From positions 9,176,001-9,240,000 of the forward strand of contig NZ_CP049838.1 in assembly GCF_013085465.1 (NCBI RefSeq): a stretch of 64,000 bases of DNA. The letters run 5' to 3'. The DNA comes from Streptomyces asoensis (GTDB taxonomy: Bacteria; Actinomycetota; Actinomycetes; Streptomycetales; Streptomycetaceae). Position numbers and translations under genes: made by a program. Below the pieces are notes generated by a model. It ran no database searches and was not told the origin of the DNA. It saw nothing but the letters and a program-made list of their open reading frames with translations. Of the stretch, positions 26,967 to 35,608 are shown in pieces (position 1 is the stretch's first letter; each line of letters opens with the position of its first letter).

Positions 26967-28473
26967 CACATCCGCCGACCCCCGTACCGTGCCGTCCCCG
27001 CCGAACCACCTGGAAGAGCTGGCCCGGGCGGTCGCCGAACTGCACGCCGCTCACGGGCCGTTCGACGACGGGCCGGTCCTCGATGACACTCGTGGTGACG
27101 CTCCCCGTGACGCGGCCACCGCAGACGGGGCGGTGCACGTGGTCGCAGTGGTCGGGGAGCGCGGGCGCGGCCGGACCACCGTGGCCCGGCAGTTGGCCAC
27201 GACGCCCGCCCGGATCATCGACGCCCCGCCGTGGGGCTCCCCGGGCGCGCTCCCCGACGCCGACGTGGTCGTGGTCGTCGTCGCCGCGGGTTCGCCGCTC
27301 GGGATGAGTGAGCGACAGGCCGTCGAGGCGTCGGCCGATCGCACCGGAGGCGCTCCGGTCCTGGTCGCCGTTACCCGACTGGACACCCTTGACGAGGAGG
27401 AGCGGCCTACCGTGCTCTCGTACGTCCAACGGCGGGCCCGCACCATCCTGCCCGCGATCCGGGTCGTACCGGCCGGACGCACCCCGGACGAGGGCCATGA
27501 CCTGCGTACCGAAGTGGCCGCCGCACTGGGGATGACGACGAGAGAAGCCCGGGCACGCCGTCGCCTCCGGGTCAGGATGGGGGAGGAACTCGCCCTCCTC
27601 GGCGAACGGGCGACACATGAGGCCGCCCTCCAGGCACAGCGGCGGCAGCACCGTGAAGCACAGCAGGCGGCGGCGAAGGCGGCCCGGGCCGCGGGCGAGG
27701 AGCGCTGGGCGGACATCCTCGCCACCCTCACACGGCGGTCCGCGCAGGAGGTGACGGCGGCTCACACCCGGATACGGGCCCATCGCGCGAGCTTGCTCCA
27801 GGACGTCCTCGCCGCCCATGAGCGCGGTGATCCGGCTGCACCGAACCGGGTAGACCTGGCGACGCGGGCGATCCTCGCCCAAGGCCGGGGCCAGGCCGAC
27901 GCCGCACTGGCGGGGAGCCGGGAGGAGGCGGTACGGCAGGTGCACGACCGGTTCCGGATGGATTTGGCCGCATTCCTCGCCGAACCGTCGGATGCGGCGT
28001 GGACCCGTGCACCCGAACCGGCGCCCGCGCCCGCGACGCCCCCACCCGGCCAGCGGCGTTACACGGCGGCCACCGTCGCCGCCGGTGCGTCGCTCACCGT
28101 GGTGAACCTGGCCCGGGGCGCGAACGTCCAGGCGGTCGGCATCGCGGGGCTCACCTCGTTCCTCCTCGCCCTCGACCACCGCGAACGGGGCAAGGCCCGT
28201 GCCGCCGCGGCGCGCGACCAGGCGGATCGGATCGTGGCCGTCATGGAGGAGTGGACCGCCCGCTGCACCGACGACGGGTACACGGCCTTGCTCAGCGGTG
28301 TATGCGCGGCCCGGGAGCAGTGGCGCGCCGAAGCGTCGCCGGCCGCTCCCGCCGACGGCGACGACGCCGAGGAACCGGACTGGAGCGGGGTCCAGGGGCG
28401 CGTGGCGGAACTGGAGCTCGTCCTGCGGGAGCTGAACCGAGGCGAGTACGTACAGAAGGGGGAGGTGTGCTGA
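26959..28473 (+). CDS. Degenerate dynamin-like GTPase 4 with membrane segment
   Basis: A 504-aa protein that keeps the GTPase layout but has damaged motifs. The P-loop reads GERGRGRTT (66-74) with Arg in place of the essential Lys. The G3 region reads DAPPWG instead of DxPG, and G4 reads TRLD. It probably binds nucleotide poorly or not at all and could be a non-catalytic partner of the others (inference). A long Ala/Arg/Gln-rich coiled coil follows (residues 200-330). Next comes a hydrophobic pair (ATVAAGASLTVVNLA, VGIAGLTSFLLAL; about 370-410) that should anchor it in the membrane. The start overlaps the end of gene 3 by 8 nt; the stop is 3 nt from the next start. Confidence 0.85.
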   Translation: MNDTSADPRTVPSPPNHLEELARAVAELHAAHGPFDDGPVLDDTRGDAPRDAATADGAVHVVAVVGERGRGRTTVARQLATTPARIIDAPPWGSPGALPDADVVVVVVAAGSPLGMSERQAVEASADRTGGAPVLVAVTRLDTLDEEERPTVLSYVQRRARTILPAIRVVPAGRTPDEGHDLRTEVAAALGMTTREARARRRLRVRMGEELALLGERATHEAALQAQRRQHREAQQAAAKAARAAGEERWADILATLTRRSAQEVTAAHTRIRAHRASLLQDVLAAHERGDPAAPNRVDLATRAILAQGRGQADAALAGSREEAVRQVHDRFRMDLAAFLAEPSDAAWTRAPEPAPAPATPPPGQRRYTAATVAAGASLTVVNLARGANVQAVGIAGLTSFLLALDHRERGKARAAAARDQADRIVAVMEEWTARCTDDGYTALLSGVCAAREQWRAEASPAAPADGDDAEEPDWSGVQGRVAELELVLRELNRGEYVQKGEVC

Positions 28474-28476
28474 CGC

Positions 28477-30450
28477 ATGCCCAAGAGCGCTGACGCGGAC
28501 GACCTCGGCGGCATCGCCAGGAAAAGGCGGGTTCTCCTGGAGTTGATCGAGCGGCAGTCCATGGTCGTTCGTGATCTGCGGGACGAGGCCGTCGCCGGTG
28601 ACCTGGCGGATCTCGAACAGCAGGTACGGGACGGACGCTTCACCGTGATGATCGTCGGCGACTTCAACCGGGGCAAGAGCACCCTGGTCAACGCCATGCT
28701 CGGCAGCCGGGTCCTGCCCACCAAGCCGGAGCCGACCACCGCCGTCATCACGGAGGTGCACTACGCCGAGCAGGCCACGGCCCACCTGTACCCGACGTCC
28801 GACAACGGCCTGACGCCCGAGCCGGTACAGGTGGACCTCGACCTCCTCGAGGAGTACCTGGCGGTAGACCAGGACGCCCCCGATGTGGCCGGCCTGTACG
28901 AGCGTGCGGTGGTGCGATGGCCGGTCGCCCTGTGTCGCGACGGAGTGGTGCTGGTCGACAGCCCCGGGCTCAACAACATCAACGTGCACACCGGCATCAC
29001 CCTGAACTACCTCCAGAGCGCCGACGCGGTGATCATGGTGGTCGACGCGACCGTCGCCTTCGCCGAGAACGAGCGCGAATACCTGGAATCCAGGATCCGT
29101 GCAAGTGGCCACGAAGACGTTCTGTTCGTGATCACCAAGACCGACACCCTGGACACGTACGAACTGCCGATCGCCCTCCAGTCCATCCGGCGGACGGTGG
29201 AGAAGCTGCGCCGCCCGCGGGAAGCGCTGTTCTTCGTACGCGCCAAGCAAGCCCTCAACGGGCGGGTGAGCGGCGACCAGGAACTGATCGAGACCTCCGG
29301 AATCACCGAGTTCGAGGAGGCGCTGTCCGAGTTCCTCGCCCGGGAGAGGGGACGCGTGCAACTCCTGATCGCCGCGAACCGACTCGGTACGTACACCGTC
29401 ATGTCCCATGGCGCGGTGGCCGACCGCCGCCGGCTCGCGGCCTCGAGCCATGCGGAGCTGGAGCGTCGGCACGCCGCGCTCCAGCCAGAGTTGCTCGCCC
29501 TGGAGGCGCGTCGGCAGAGGTTCCTCGACGCCGCCGGCGCGGTCATCGACGAGGCACAGATGTCCATCGACGCACGCGCCAGGGACCTTCTGCGCACCAT
29601 CGCCGACCAGTGCGTCGACTGGGCTGTGACGACGGAGACGGAGGCCGGTATCGGCTGGAGCCTCCGGCTGAAGAAGAACGCCGAAGCGTTGGCCAAGGAA
29701 CTGGGCGCCGCGCTCGCCGCCCGCGCCGAGTCCGAGGTCACCGTGTGGCAGGCCGAGGTGTTGAAGCCGGCGTTGGAGACGTATGGTGCTGTCCTCTCCA
29801 CGGTGATGGAGAGCGAGGTCGAGCGTTTCGAGGCCGACCTCAGGGCTCTGCGTTCCACGCTCTTCGCGGCCGGAGCGAGCGACACCATCGGCGACGTCGC
29901 CGGGCCCGGCATGGGGGAACGGACCGTGGCAACGGTGCTCGGCTGGGTCGGCGGCGGACCGGCCCTCGGCTTCGCCGGTGCCAGGTTCGGCATGAAGGGC
30001 ATGCTCAAGCAAGCGGCACCGATCATGGGCGGGCTGGCCGTTGGTGTCCTGCTCGGCGTGGGGACCGGAGGACTGGCCTTCATCGCGATGGGCATCGCGG
30101 CCGCGCTGAACTTCAAGGAGCTGCCTGCGGCGGAGAAGAAGGTCCGCCAAGCGATCGGTGCGCGCATCAGGGACCAGCTGCTGGCCCAGCGGGAGACCCA
30201 CACCGCGAGGATGGCCACGGAGGCCGTCCGCGGTCTCCGTGACGCCACAAGTGCCTTTGCGTCCGGCCTGCACACCGAGATCGAGTCGGTACGCAGCCAG
30301 GTGGACGCCGCTCTCGAAGCCAAGCGGCAGGGCGGCGAGGCCGTCGCCGCGGAACTTCGACTGCTCGACACCCTTGCGGCGGAGCTCGACCGCATCGACC
30401 GCGACACCGCCGAATTGCGCGCGGGACTGGACCCTCTCCCCGGCCTGTGA
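28477..30450 (+). CDS. Dynamin-like GTPase 5 with C-terminal membrane hairpin
   Basis: A 657-aa protein and the most canonical member of the set: G1 GDFNRGKST (61-69), G2 PTT (86-88), G3 DSPG (161-164), G4 TKTD (220-223). A helical stalk-like region comes next. A strongly hydrophobic double segment follows at about residues 510-545 (APIMGGLAVGVLLGVGTGGL, AFIAMGIAAALNF), then a terminal coiled coil. This matches bacterial dynamin-like proteins that insert a hairpin into the membrane. GGAGG lies about 12 nt before the ATG, inside the end of gene 4. It is the last gene of the unit; no clear terminator follows, only the remnant of a MerR regulator. Confidence 0.92.
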   Translation: MPKSADADDLGGIARKRRVLLELIERQSMVVRDLRDEAVAGDLADLEQQVRDGRFTVMIVGDFNRGKSTLVNAMLGSRVLPTKPEPTTAVITEVHYAEQATAHLYPTSDNGLTPEPVQVDLDLLEEYLAVDQDAPDVAGLYERAVVRWPVALCRDGVVLVDSPGLNNINVHTGITLNYLQSADAVIMVVDATVAFAENEREYLESRIRASGHEDVLFVITKTDTLDTYELPIALQSIRRTVEKLRRPREALFFVRAKQALNGRVSGDQELIETSGITEFEEALSEFLARERGRVQLLIAANRLGTYTVMSHGAVADRRRLAASSHAELERRHAALQPELLALEARRQRFLDAAGAVIDEAQMSIDARARDLLRTIADQCVDWAVTTETEAGIGWSLRLKKNAEALAKELGAALAARAESEVTVWQAEVLKPALETYGAVLSTVMESEVERFEADLRALRSTLFAAGASDTIGDVAGPGMGERTVATVLGWVGGGPALGFAGARFGMKGMLKQAAPIMGGLAVGVLLGVGTGGLAFIAMGIAAALNFKELPAAEKKVRQAIGARIRDQLLAQRETHTARMATEAVRGLRDATSAFASGLHTEIESVRSQVDAALEAKRQGGEAVAAELRLLDTLAAELDRIDRDTAELRAGLDPLPGL

Positions 30451-30454
30451 ACCC

Positions 30455-30540
30455 ATTGCCGCAACGACCGGGGACGATCAGGCCCTCATCCTCGTAGTGG
30501 CGTAACGATCGCGCACTCACGCGCACCGCGATCTTCCAGC
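30455..30540 (-). pseudogene. Truncated MerR-family regulator fragment
   Basis: The minus strand reads KIAVRVSARSLRHYEDEGLI followed by VPGR, the helix-turn-helix signature of the MerR family. Nothing downstream continues the protein; the frame runs into the end of the last dynamin gene. The fragment lacks the first residues and all of the dimerisation helix. It suggests that the dynamin operon was joined here next to a once complete regulator gene. Confidence 0.5.
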
Positions 30541-30819
30541 ACTCGGCGCTGCGATGAAGTGAAGACCTGCTCAGGGGTCGACAACCGCAAGTCCCGCAAC
30601 ACGGCGTACAGGGCGAAAACTGCTCTTGGCCTGCAAAAACGCAGGTGGAGCGTTCCAGGTTCGGCGGTAGCCGCCCGTCTCGCGGCATGTTCCAAAGGAA
30701 AATGCCGGAGCCATCGCTTTCGGACGCGGCTTTCCGTAGCCTCAGGAGTACCTGAACCACCGCGCGCCGCACCGCACTTGATCCGTGTCAGCCGACAACG
30801 CGCCGAAGGGGCAACGGTC

Positions 30820-31308
30820 ATGGCCGTCGAGACCGAGGTTCTGAACGAACTGCACCGGTTGCGTGCCCGTATACCGGAGCTGACAGGGGCGTTGGCGGCC
30901 GGTGCCGACGGTCTCGTGCTTGCCGAGGACATGCCGGACGTGCAGCCGGAAGGGCTGGCCGCGCTCACCGCGGCGGCGCTCGGCGTCGGGCGCCGGATGG
31001 TCGACCTCGCGGCCCGCGGCGAGTTCCGCGAGCTGCTGGTGCGTGGGGCCGGGGGCTACCTCGCGACGTACGCGGCCGGGCCGTCCGCCGTCCTGACGTT
31101 GCTCGCCGACGACCGGACCAACGTCGGCCGTCTGCATCTGGAGGGGCGGCGCAGCGGCACGCGCATCGCCGAACTGCTGCTGGCGGCGCGGTCCATGGAC
31201 GACGGGCCCGTCGTCCATGGCGGTGAGCCACCGGCTCCGCAGTTCCGCGGCCGGATCCTCGGCGCTCTGCCCCTGCGTATCCCGCCGCAGTCCCGATACG
31301 AGCCCTGA
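30820..31308 (+). CDS. Roadblock/LC7-type protein
   Basis: A 162-aa protein whose middle carries the roadblock/LC7 pattern: DGLVLAED, ALTAAALGVGRRMVDL and VLTLLADDRTNVGRLHLEGR. Members of this family bind or regulate small GTPases (MglB, conservon CvnB). Here the other conservon genes (histidine kinase, DUF742, Ras-like GTPase) are missing, so it is an orphan copy. AAGGGG lies 9 nt before the ATG. It starts 370 bp after the dynamin operon on the same strand, and whether it acts on those GTPases is unknown. The next gene to the right is convergent. Confidence 0.8.
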   Translation: MAVETEVLNELHRLRARIPELTGALAAGADGLVLAEDMPDVQPEGLAALTAAALGVGRRMVDLAARGEFRELLVRGAGGYLATYAAGPSAVLTLLADDRTNVGRLHLEGRRSGTRIAELLLAARSMDDGPVVHGGEPPAPQFRGRILGALPLRIPPQSRYEP

Positions 31309-31349
31309 CGGACTCAGGGTGGACTCCGGGCGGACTCCGACGGGAGCGC

Positions 31350-31970
31350 CTACGACCCGGTGGGCCGTCCGCGTCGTCCGCCGACCCCGCGCCGTCGGCC
31401 GGCGCCCCGTTCCGGGCCCGCACCCGCGCCCGACGAGGGGGCGCTGAACCCGCCGGGGACGAGACGCGGTGGTCCCACGGTCGGTGTCGCCGGCCCGGAG
31501 GGAGTCGGGCCGGTACCCGCCCCCCGGCCTGCCTCCGTGCCCGTGCCCGTGTCCGGTGCCGGGTCGGGAACGCGGGGCTGCGGTGGAGCCGCACGGTTCA
31601 GTACGCGTGCGTGGGGCAGTAACGGGGCGCAGGCGGCGCAGACTTCGCTGAGGGTCCACACCTGGCCCACCGCCGGGTCGTGCCGCAGGACGAGGACCAC
31701 CGAGCCCGCGCAGGCGACCCGGGTGCCCTCGTGCAGCGCGCACCGCTGGCGACGGCACCAGCAGGCGGCGTCGTGATGTACCGCCGCGGCTCTGGCGTGC
31801 GCGGCCGCGTGGGCCACCGCGAAGCGGCGCAGGGCCGCGATGTCCCGGGAGCGCGGCGGCATCACGCATGGCGAGGAGCAGGTGACCGATGCGGTGCGGT
31901 CCCGGTGCCCGACCACACGGATCGTCCAGCAGCGGCCCGGGCGGCGGGCCGATGGGGCGTCAGGGTACAT
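31350..31970 (-). CDS. Unrecognised Cys/His-containing protein
   Basis: This 206-aa protein has a coding-like N-terminal 130 residues (DIAALRRFAVAHAAAHARAA; DAACWCRRQRCALHEGTRVA; VWTLSEVCAACAPLLPHARV). Several Cys and His residues are spaced as in a zinc-binding domain. The last 70 residues are a low-complexity Pro/Gly/Thr-rich tail. The ATG at 31970 is the first suitable start but lacks a strong ribosome site. It seems to be a conserved streptomycete protein of unknown role. It converges with the LC7 gene and is divergent from the kinase. Confidence 0.6.
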   Translation of the reverse strand: MYPDAPSARRPGRCWTIRVVGHRDRTASVTCSSPCVMPPRSRDIAALRRFAVAHAAAHARAAAVHHDAACWCRRQRCALHEGTRVACAGSVVLVLRHDPAVGQVWTLSEVCAACAPLLPHARVLNRAAPPQPRVPDPAPDTGTGTEAGRGAGTGPTPSGPATPTVGPPRLVPGGFSAPSSGAGAGPERGAGRRRGVGGRRGRPTGS

Positions 31971-32159
31971 AAGAGCCAAAGCACATGTCCTTCGTGGGGG
32001 AGGGCGATGAGCGAGTGGGGGAGCGGTCCGGGAAGAGTCCCGCACGGCCCGGCGGAAGTGACCTCGCTCACAGCATGCCCGTGGCCTCCGCGGACCATTC
32101 GCGCTGTGCCCCCTCTGGCCGACGCACCGCCTGTCGGTCCGTACCCCTAAGCTCCCTCC

Positions 32160-33779
32160 ATGAGCACAGCGGAACCCCACAGACGCGTCGTCGACGGCCG
32201 TTTCGAGCTGGTCGGGCGACTTGGCGGCGGAGGCATGGGCCTGGTGTGGCGGGCCCACGACCTGGCACTGCGTCGGGATGTGGCCGTGAAAGAGGTGCGG
32301 CCGCCGGACCCGGACCTCGCCGAGTACGACCCCGAGGGCGCGCGGACGCTGCGCGAGCGCGTACTGCGAGAGGCTCGCGCCCTGGCCCGCGTCCACCACC
32401 CCAACGTCGTCACGATCCACCACATCGTCGACGGCGGCGAGAACACGTATCCGTGGATCGTGATGGAACTCGTCGAGGGCGGCTCCCTCCAGGACCGGCT
32501 CGACCGGGGCGTGATGACGCCGGCCGAGGCCGCCCGCCTGGGCCGCGAGGTGCTGTCCGCGCTGCGCGCCGCGCACGCCGTCGGCATCGAGCACCGCGAC
32601 GTGAAGCCCGCCAACGTCCTGCTCTGCCCCGACGGGCGGCCCGTGCTCACCGACTTCGGTATCGCCGCCGTCCGGGAGTCCGCCAGTCTCACCGCCACCG
32701 GCGCCGTCATCGGCTCGCCCGACTTCATGGCGCCGGAACGCGTCAGCGGCAAGGAGGGCGGGCCCGCCGCCGACCTCTGGTCGCTGGCGATGCTGCTGTA
32801 CGTCGCCGTGGAGGGCCACCATCCGCTGCGCAGGGCGAGCACGCTCGCCACGCTGGCCGCCGTGCTCGGCGAGGACGTGCCCGAGCCGGTCCGGGCCGGA
32901 CCGCTGACCGGTGTCCTCAAGGCGCTGCTCGTCCGCGACCCACAGGCTCGCCCCGACGCGGCGCAGGTCGACCGGATGCTCGCGGCCGTGACCGGAGACG
33001 CGCCGGATCCGTCGCAGGCGGCGCCGGCGCCGGGCCGGCTCGCCCCGCCGACCTCCTACCCCCTCGCCCCGCCCGCGGCCGCCGACGTCACCCCCGCCCC
33101 GCCGCACACCACCGCCCCGACCCGAGGGCGCCGGACCCGGGGCACGGCCATCACCGGAGCCGTCCTCGGCACGGCTCTGACGGGCGTTCTGGTGTGGACG
33201 CTGCTCCCGAACACGGACGACGGCGAAACCGGCGGCGCGGCCACGCCGAAGCCGTCCGTGTCGCAGACTGCCCGGCAGGCGTCCTCCGGCGGCTCGTCCG
33301 GCGGGGTCGCTGCCGCGGAGAAGGTCGACCTGCTCAGTGAGAAGGGCCTCAAGACGGCCGTGGCGAAGCTGACCGCCGCCATGGGCGGGACGAAGGTCAC
33401 CAGCCTGGTGGTGTACGGGGAGTACGCCATCGCCGACGCCCCCGTCGCCGGTCACCCGAAGCTCTACGACCGATACATGTACCGGGGCGGCGACGTGGCG
33501 GTGAAGGACGGGCCAGGCGGCACCGTCATGACCGGCGCGATCCCCGTCGACCTGGACGTCTACGACTGGGACGCCGTGCCCGCGTTGCTCGCCAGGGCCA
33601 CCGAGGTGCTGGGCGTCGCCGAGCCGACGAGCCGATACCTGGTGATCAACCCGGGTTCCACGATCTTCGACAGCGGGCCGACGATGAGCGTCTACCTGTC
33701 CGACGACTACGGCAGCGCCTACCTCCGGGCCGATGTGCGGGCCCGGGTGATCGAGACCCACCCGCGCGACGACGGCTGA
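32160..33779 (+). CDS. Membrane-spanning Ser/Thr protein kinase (PknB type)
   Basis: A 539-aa Hanks-type kinase: glycine loop GRLGGGGMGLVWRA (19-32), catalytic Lys44 in VAVKEV, HRDVKPAN (145-152) and DFG (165-167), then the APE-like MAPERVSG. A Pro-rich linker leads to one transmembrane segment (AITGAVLGTALTGVLVWTLL, near 340-360). An extracellular domain of about 170 residues lacks PASTA repeats, so the sensed signal is unknown. It would phosphorylate Ser/Thr of cytoplasmic targets in response to an outside cue. No clear Shine-Dalgarno sequence precedes the ATG. It stands alone and converges with the serine hydrolase gene. Confidence 0.93.
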   Translation: MSTAEPHRRVVDGRFELVGRLGGGGMGLVWRAHDLALRRDVAVKEVRPPDPDLAEYDPEGARTLRERVLREARALARVHHPNVVTIHHIVDGGENTYPWIVMELVEGGSLQDRLDRGVMTPAEAARLGREVLSALRAAHAVGIEHRDVKPANVLLCPDGRPVLTDFGIAAVRESASLTATGAVIGSPDFMAPERVSGKEGGPAADLWSLAMLLYVAVEGHHPLRRASTLATLAAVLGEDVPEPVRAGPLTGVLKALLVRDPQARPDAAQVDRMLAAVTGDAPDPSQAAPAPGRLAPPTSYPLAPPAAADVTPAPPHTTAPTRGRRTRGTAITGAVLGTALTGVLVWTLLPNTDDGETGGAATPKPSVSQTARQASSGGSSGGVAAAEKVDLLSEKGLKTAVAKLTAAMGGTKVTSLVVYGEYAIADAPVAGHPKLYDRYMYRGGDVAVKDGPGGTVMTGAIPVDLDVYDWDAVPALLARATEVLGVAEPTSRYLVINPGSTIFDSGPTMSVYLSDDYGSAYLRADVRARVIETHPRDDG

Positions 33780-33807
33780 CTCCCGGCTGCCGGTTCGCGC
33801 GCTCGCG

Positions 33808-35403
33808 CTATTCGCGGGTGAAGGTGCCCAGGCCGGTCTCGTCGAACGCCTCCACGGTCACCCGGGTCGCCTTGCCGTCCCGGTCGCCGTGGAAGGTGAC
33901 GCCGGACAGTCCGACGGCGTTCTCGCCGACCGTCCGGAAGCTGAACGTGTCTCCGTCGTAGTGGGTCAGCCGGAACGTCGTCGGCTTCGGGCCCAGCCGC
34001 ATGGTCAGTGCGCCGCCGGACGCGGAGACGGTCAGCGGACCGTAGAAGCTGTTGGCGTACGTCCCGGTGTACGCGGCGTCGGGGCGGGCGGCGGCCGCGT
34101 CCGCGGGCGGGGTGGAGTAGTCGGTGGGCGAGATCCCCGCCTGTTCCTGCTGCGCGTAGACCTTCCCGATCAGGTCGAGCCAGTCGGCCGTGGCCTTCCC
34201 GTGCTCGGCGGTGTCGAAGAAACTCTCCGCGATGGCGTCGGGAAGCCCGAGCGGCTTGCCGTTGGTGAGGACCACGATGCCCAGTTGCTCCGCGGGAAGC
34301 ATGGTGACGTTGGTGTTCGCGCCGAGGGCGAAGGCGCCCGAGTGGCTCAGACGCAGGCGGCCGAGGTCGTCGTAGCCGACGTTCCAGCCGAGGCCGTAGA
34401 AGCCCGTGCGGCCGGCCGGCGCCTGCGGGGGATTGGAGACGATCGCGGGGAGGTGGGTGCGCTCGAGCTGCTCGGCCGGGATGATCTGCTCGCCGTCGAG
34501 CTTGCCGTTCGCCAGCTGGAGGCGCAGCCAGCGGGACATGTCGCGGGCGGAGGAGCTGGCGCCGCCCGCGGGGGCCTGGGCGTCGGCGTCGCGCACGAAC
34601 TGGGCCCGCCAGGTGCCGTCGGGGGCCTTCACATGCAGGTCGGCCCGGTTCTTCGCGGCCTCGTAGTCGGCGAAGAGGGAGCTGGTGGAGTCCATCCCGG
34701 CGGGCTTGTAGAGGGTGTCCTCGGAGAGCTTCTCCCAGGTCGTGCCCTCGGCGTCCGCGACCGCCTGACCGGCCGCCGTCGGGCCGTAGTTGGTGTAGGC
34801 GTAGGAGGCGCGGAACGGGGCCAGTGGCTCGTACCGGAGGTGGTTGAGAATGTACCTGCGGTCGTAGCCGAGGTCCTCCAGCAGATCGCCCGCGTGGTCG
34901 GGCAGGCCGCTGCGGTGGGCGAACAGATCGGCCACCGTGACGTTCCGCGTCACCCACGGGTCCTTGAGGGCGAAGCCGGGCAGATGGGCGGCCACCGGGT
35001 CGTCCCAGCCGATCTTTTCGTCGCCCTCGCCCACCGCTCCGGCGACGACGGTCGACGCCAGTGGCTTGGACAGTGACGCCAGCTCGAACACCGTGTCGGG
35101 GTCGATCCGGGCGGACCGGCCTTCGTGGCGGACGCCGAAGCCCTTCAGGTAGACGACCCGGTCCTTGTACACGACGGCGACCGAGACCCCGGGCACGCCC
35201 GTCCGCTCCATCCCGTCCCGCACGATCCCGTCGAGCTTCCCCACGGCCGCGTCCACCTCCGCCGCCGTCAGCTGCGGAGGCGGCTGGGGCGGGGGAGCGG
35301 CGGCGAGGACACCGGGGACGAGCAGCAGCGCGGCCACGGCCAGGGCCGCCCGGGCCTTCCCTCGGTGGCGTGTCGTCGTCTGCCGAACACCCATGCAGAC
35401 CAT
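33808..35403 (-). CDS. Secreted serine hydrolase, class C beta-lactamase family
   Basis: A 531-aa protein with a signal peptide (ARAALAVAALLLVPGVLA). The penicillin-binding/beta-lactamase fold follows, with SxxK in ELASLSKPLAS, YxN in YAYTNYGP and an HSGAF element in place of KTG. A C-terminal beta-rich domain (residues 420-531) is typical of the DUF3471-like extensions in this group. Substrates range from beta-lactams to D-amino-acid peptides and esters, so the exact activity is open. GAGG at 6 nt before the ATG at 35403 decides the start. Confidence 0.9.
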   Translation of the reverse strand: MVCMGVRQTTTRHRGKARAALAVAALLLVPGVLAAAPPPQPPPQLTAAEVDAAVGKLDGIVRDGMERTGVPGVSVAVVYKDRVVYLKGFGVRHEGRSARIDPDTVFELASLSKPLASTVVAGAVGEGDEKIGWDDPVAAHLPGFALKDPWVTRNVTVADLFAHRSGLPDHAGDLLEDLGYDRRYILNHLRYEPLAPFRASYAYTNYGPTAAGQAVADAEGTTWEKLSEDTLYKPAGMDSTSSLFADYEAAKNRADLHVKAPDGTWRAQFVRDADAQAPAGGASSSARDMSRWLRLQLANGKLDGEQIIPAEQLERTHLPAIVSNPPQAPAGRTGFYGLGWNVGYDDLGRLRLSHSGAFALGANTNVTMLPAEQLGIVVLTNGKPLGLPDAIAESFFDTAEHGKATADWLDLIGKVYAQQEQAGISPTDYSTPPADAAAARPDAAYTGTYANSFYGPLTVSASGGALTMRLGPKPTTFRLTHYDGDTFSFRTVGENAVGLSGVTFHGDRDGKATRVTVEAFDETGLGTFTRE

Positions 35404-35608
35404 TGAACGCCTCGCCGGGAACGGTGTCCTGCCGAGACGTGCGCACCCGGCCGGGCGCCGCCGGCGCACCGCTGCCGCTCAGTGGGGCATGTTCATGTCG
35501 GGGTTCACGGGCGAGGGGGCGGTCGTCGGCGGCCGCGACCTCGCCGCCCGCTGACGCCCGGCGCACCGCCGCCCGCGCGGCACCGCCGGCCGTACCGAGG
35601 GGCGAGGC

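Noticed and set aside
26434..30456. A 1,340-codon minus-strand frame
   Set aside because: It lies antisense to three dynamin genes and has no motif or ribosome site.
30820..31308. A conservon (cvn) operon
   Set aside because: Only the LC7 gene is present; histidine kinase, DUF742 and small GTPase genes are absent.
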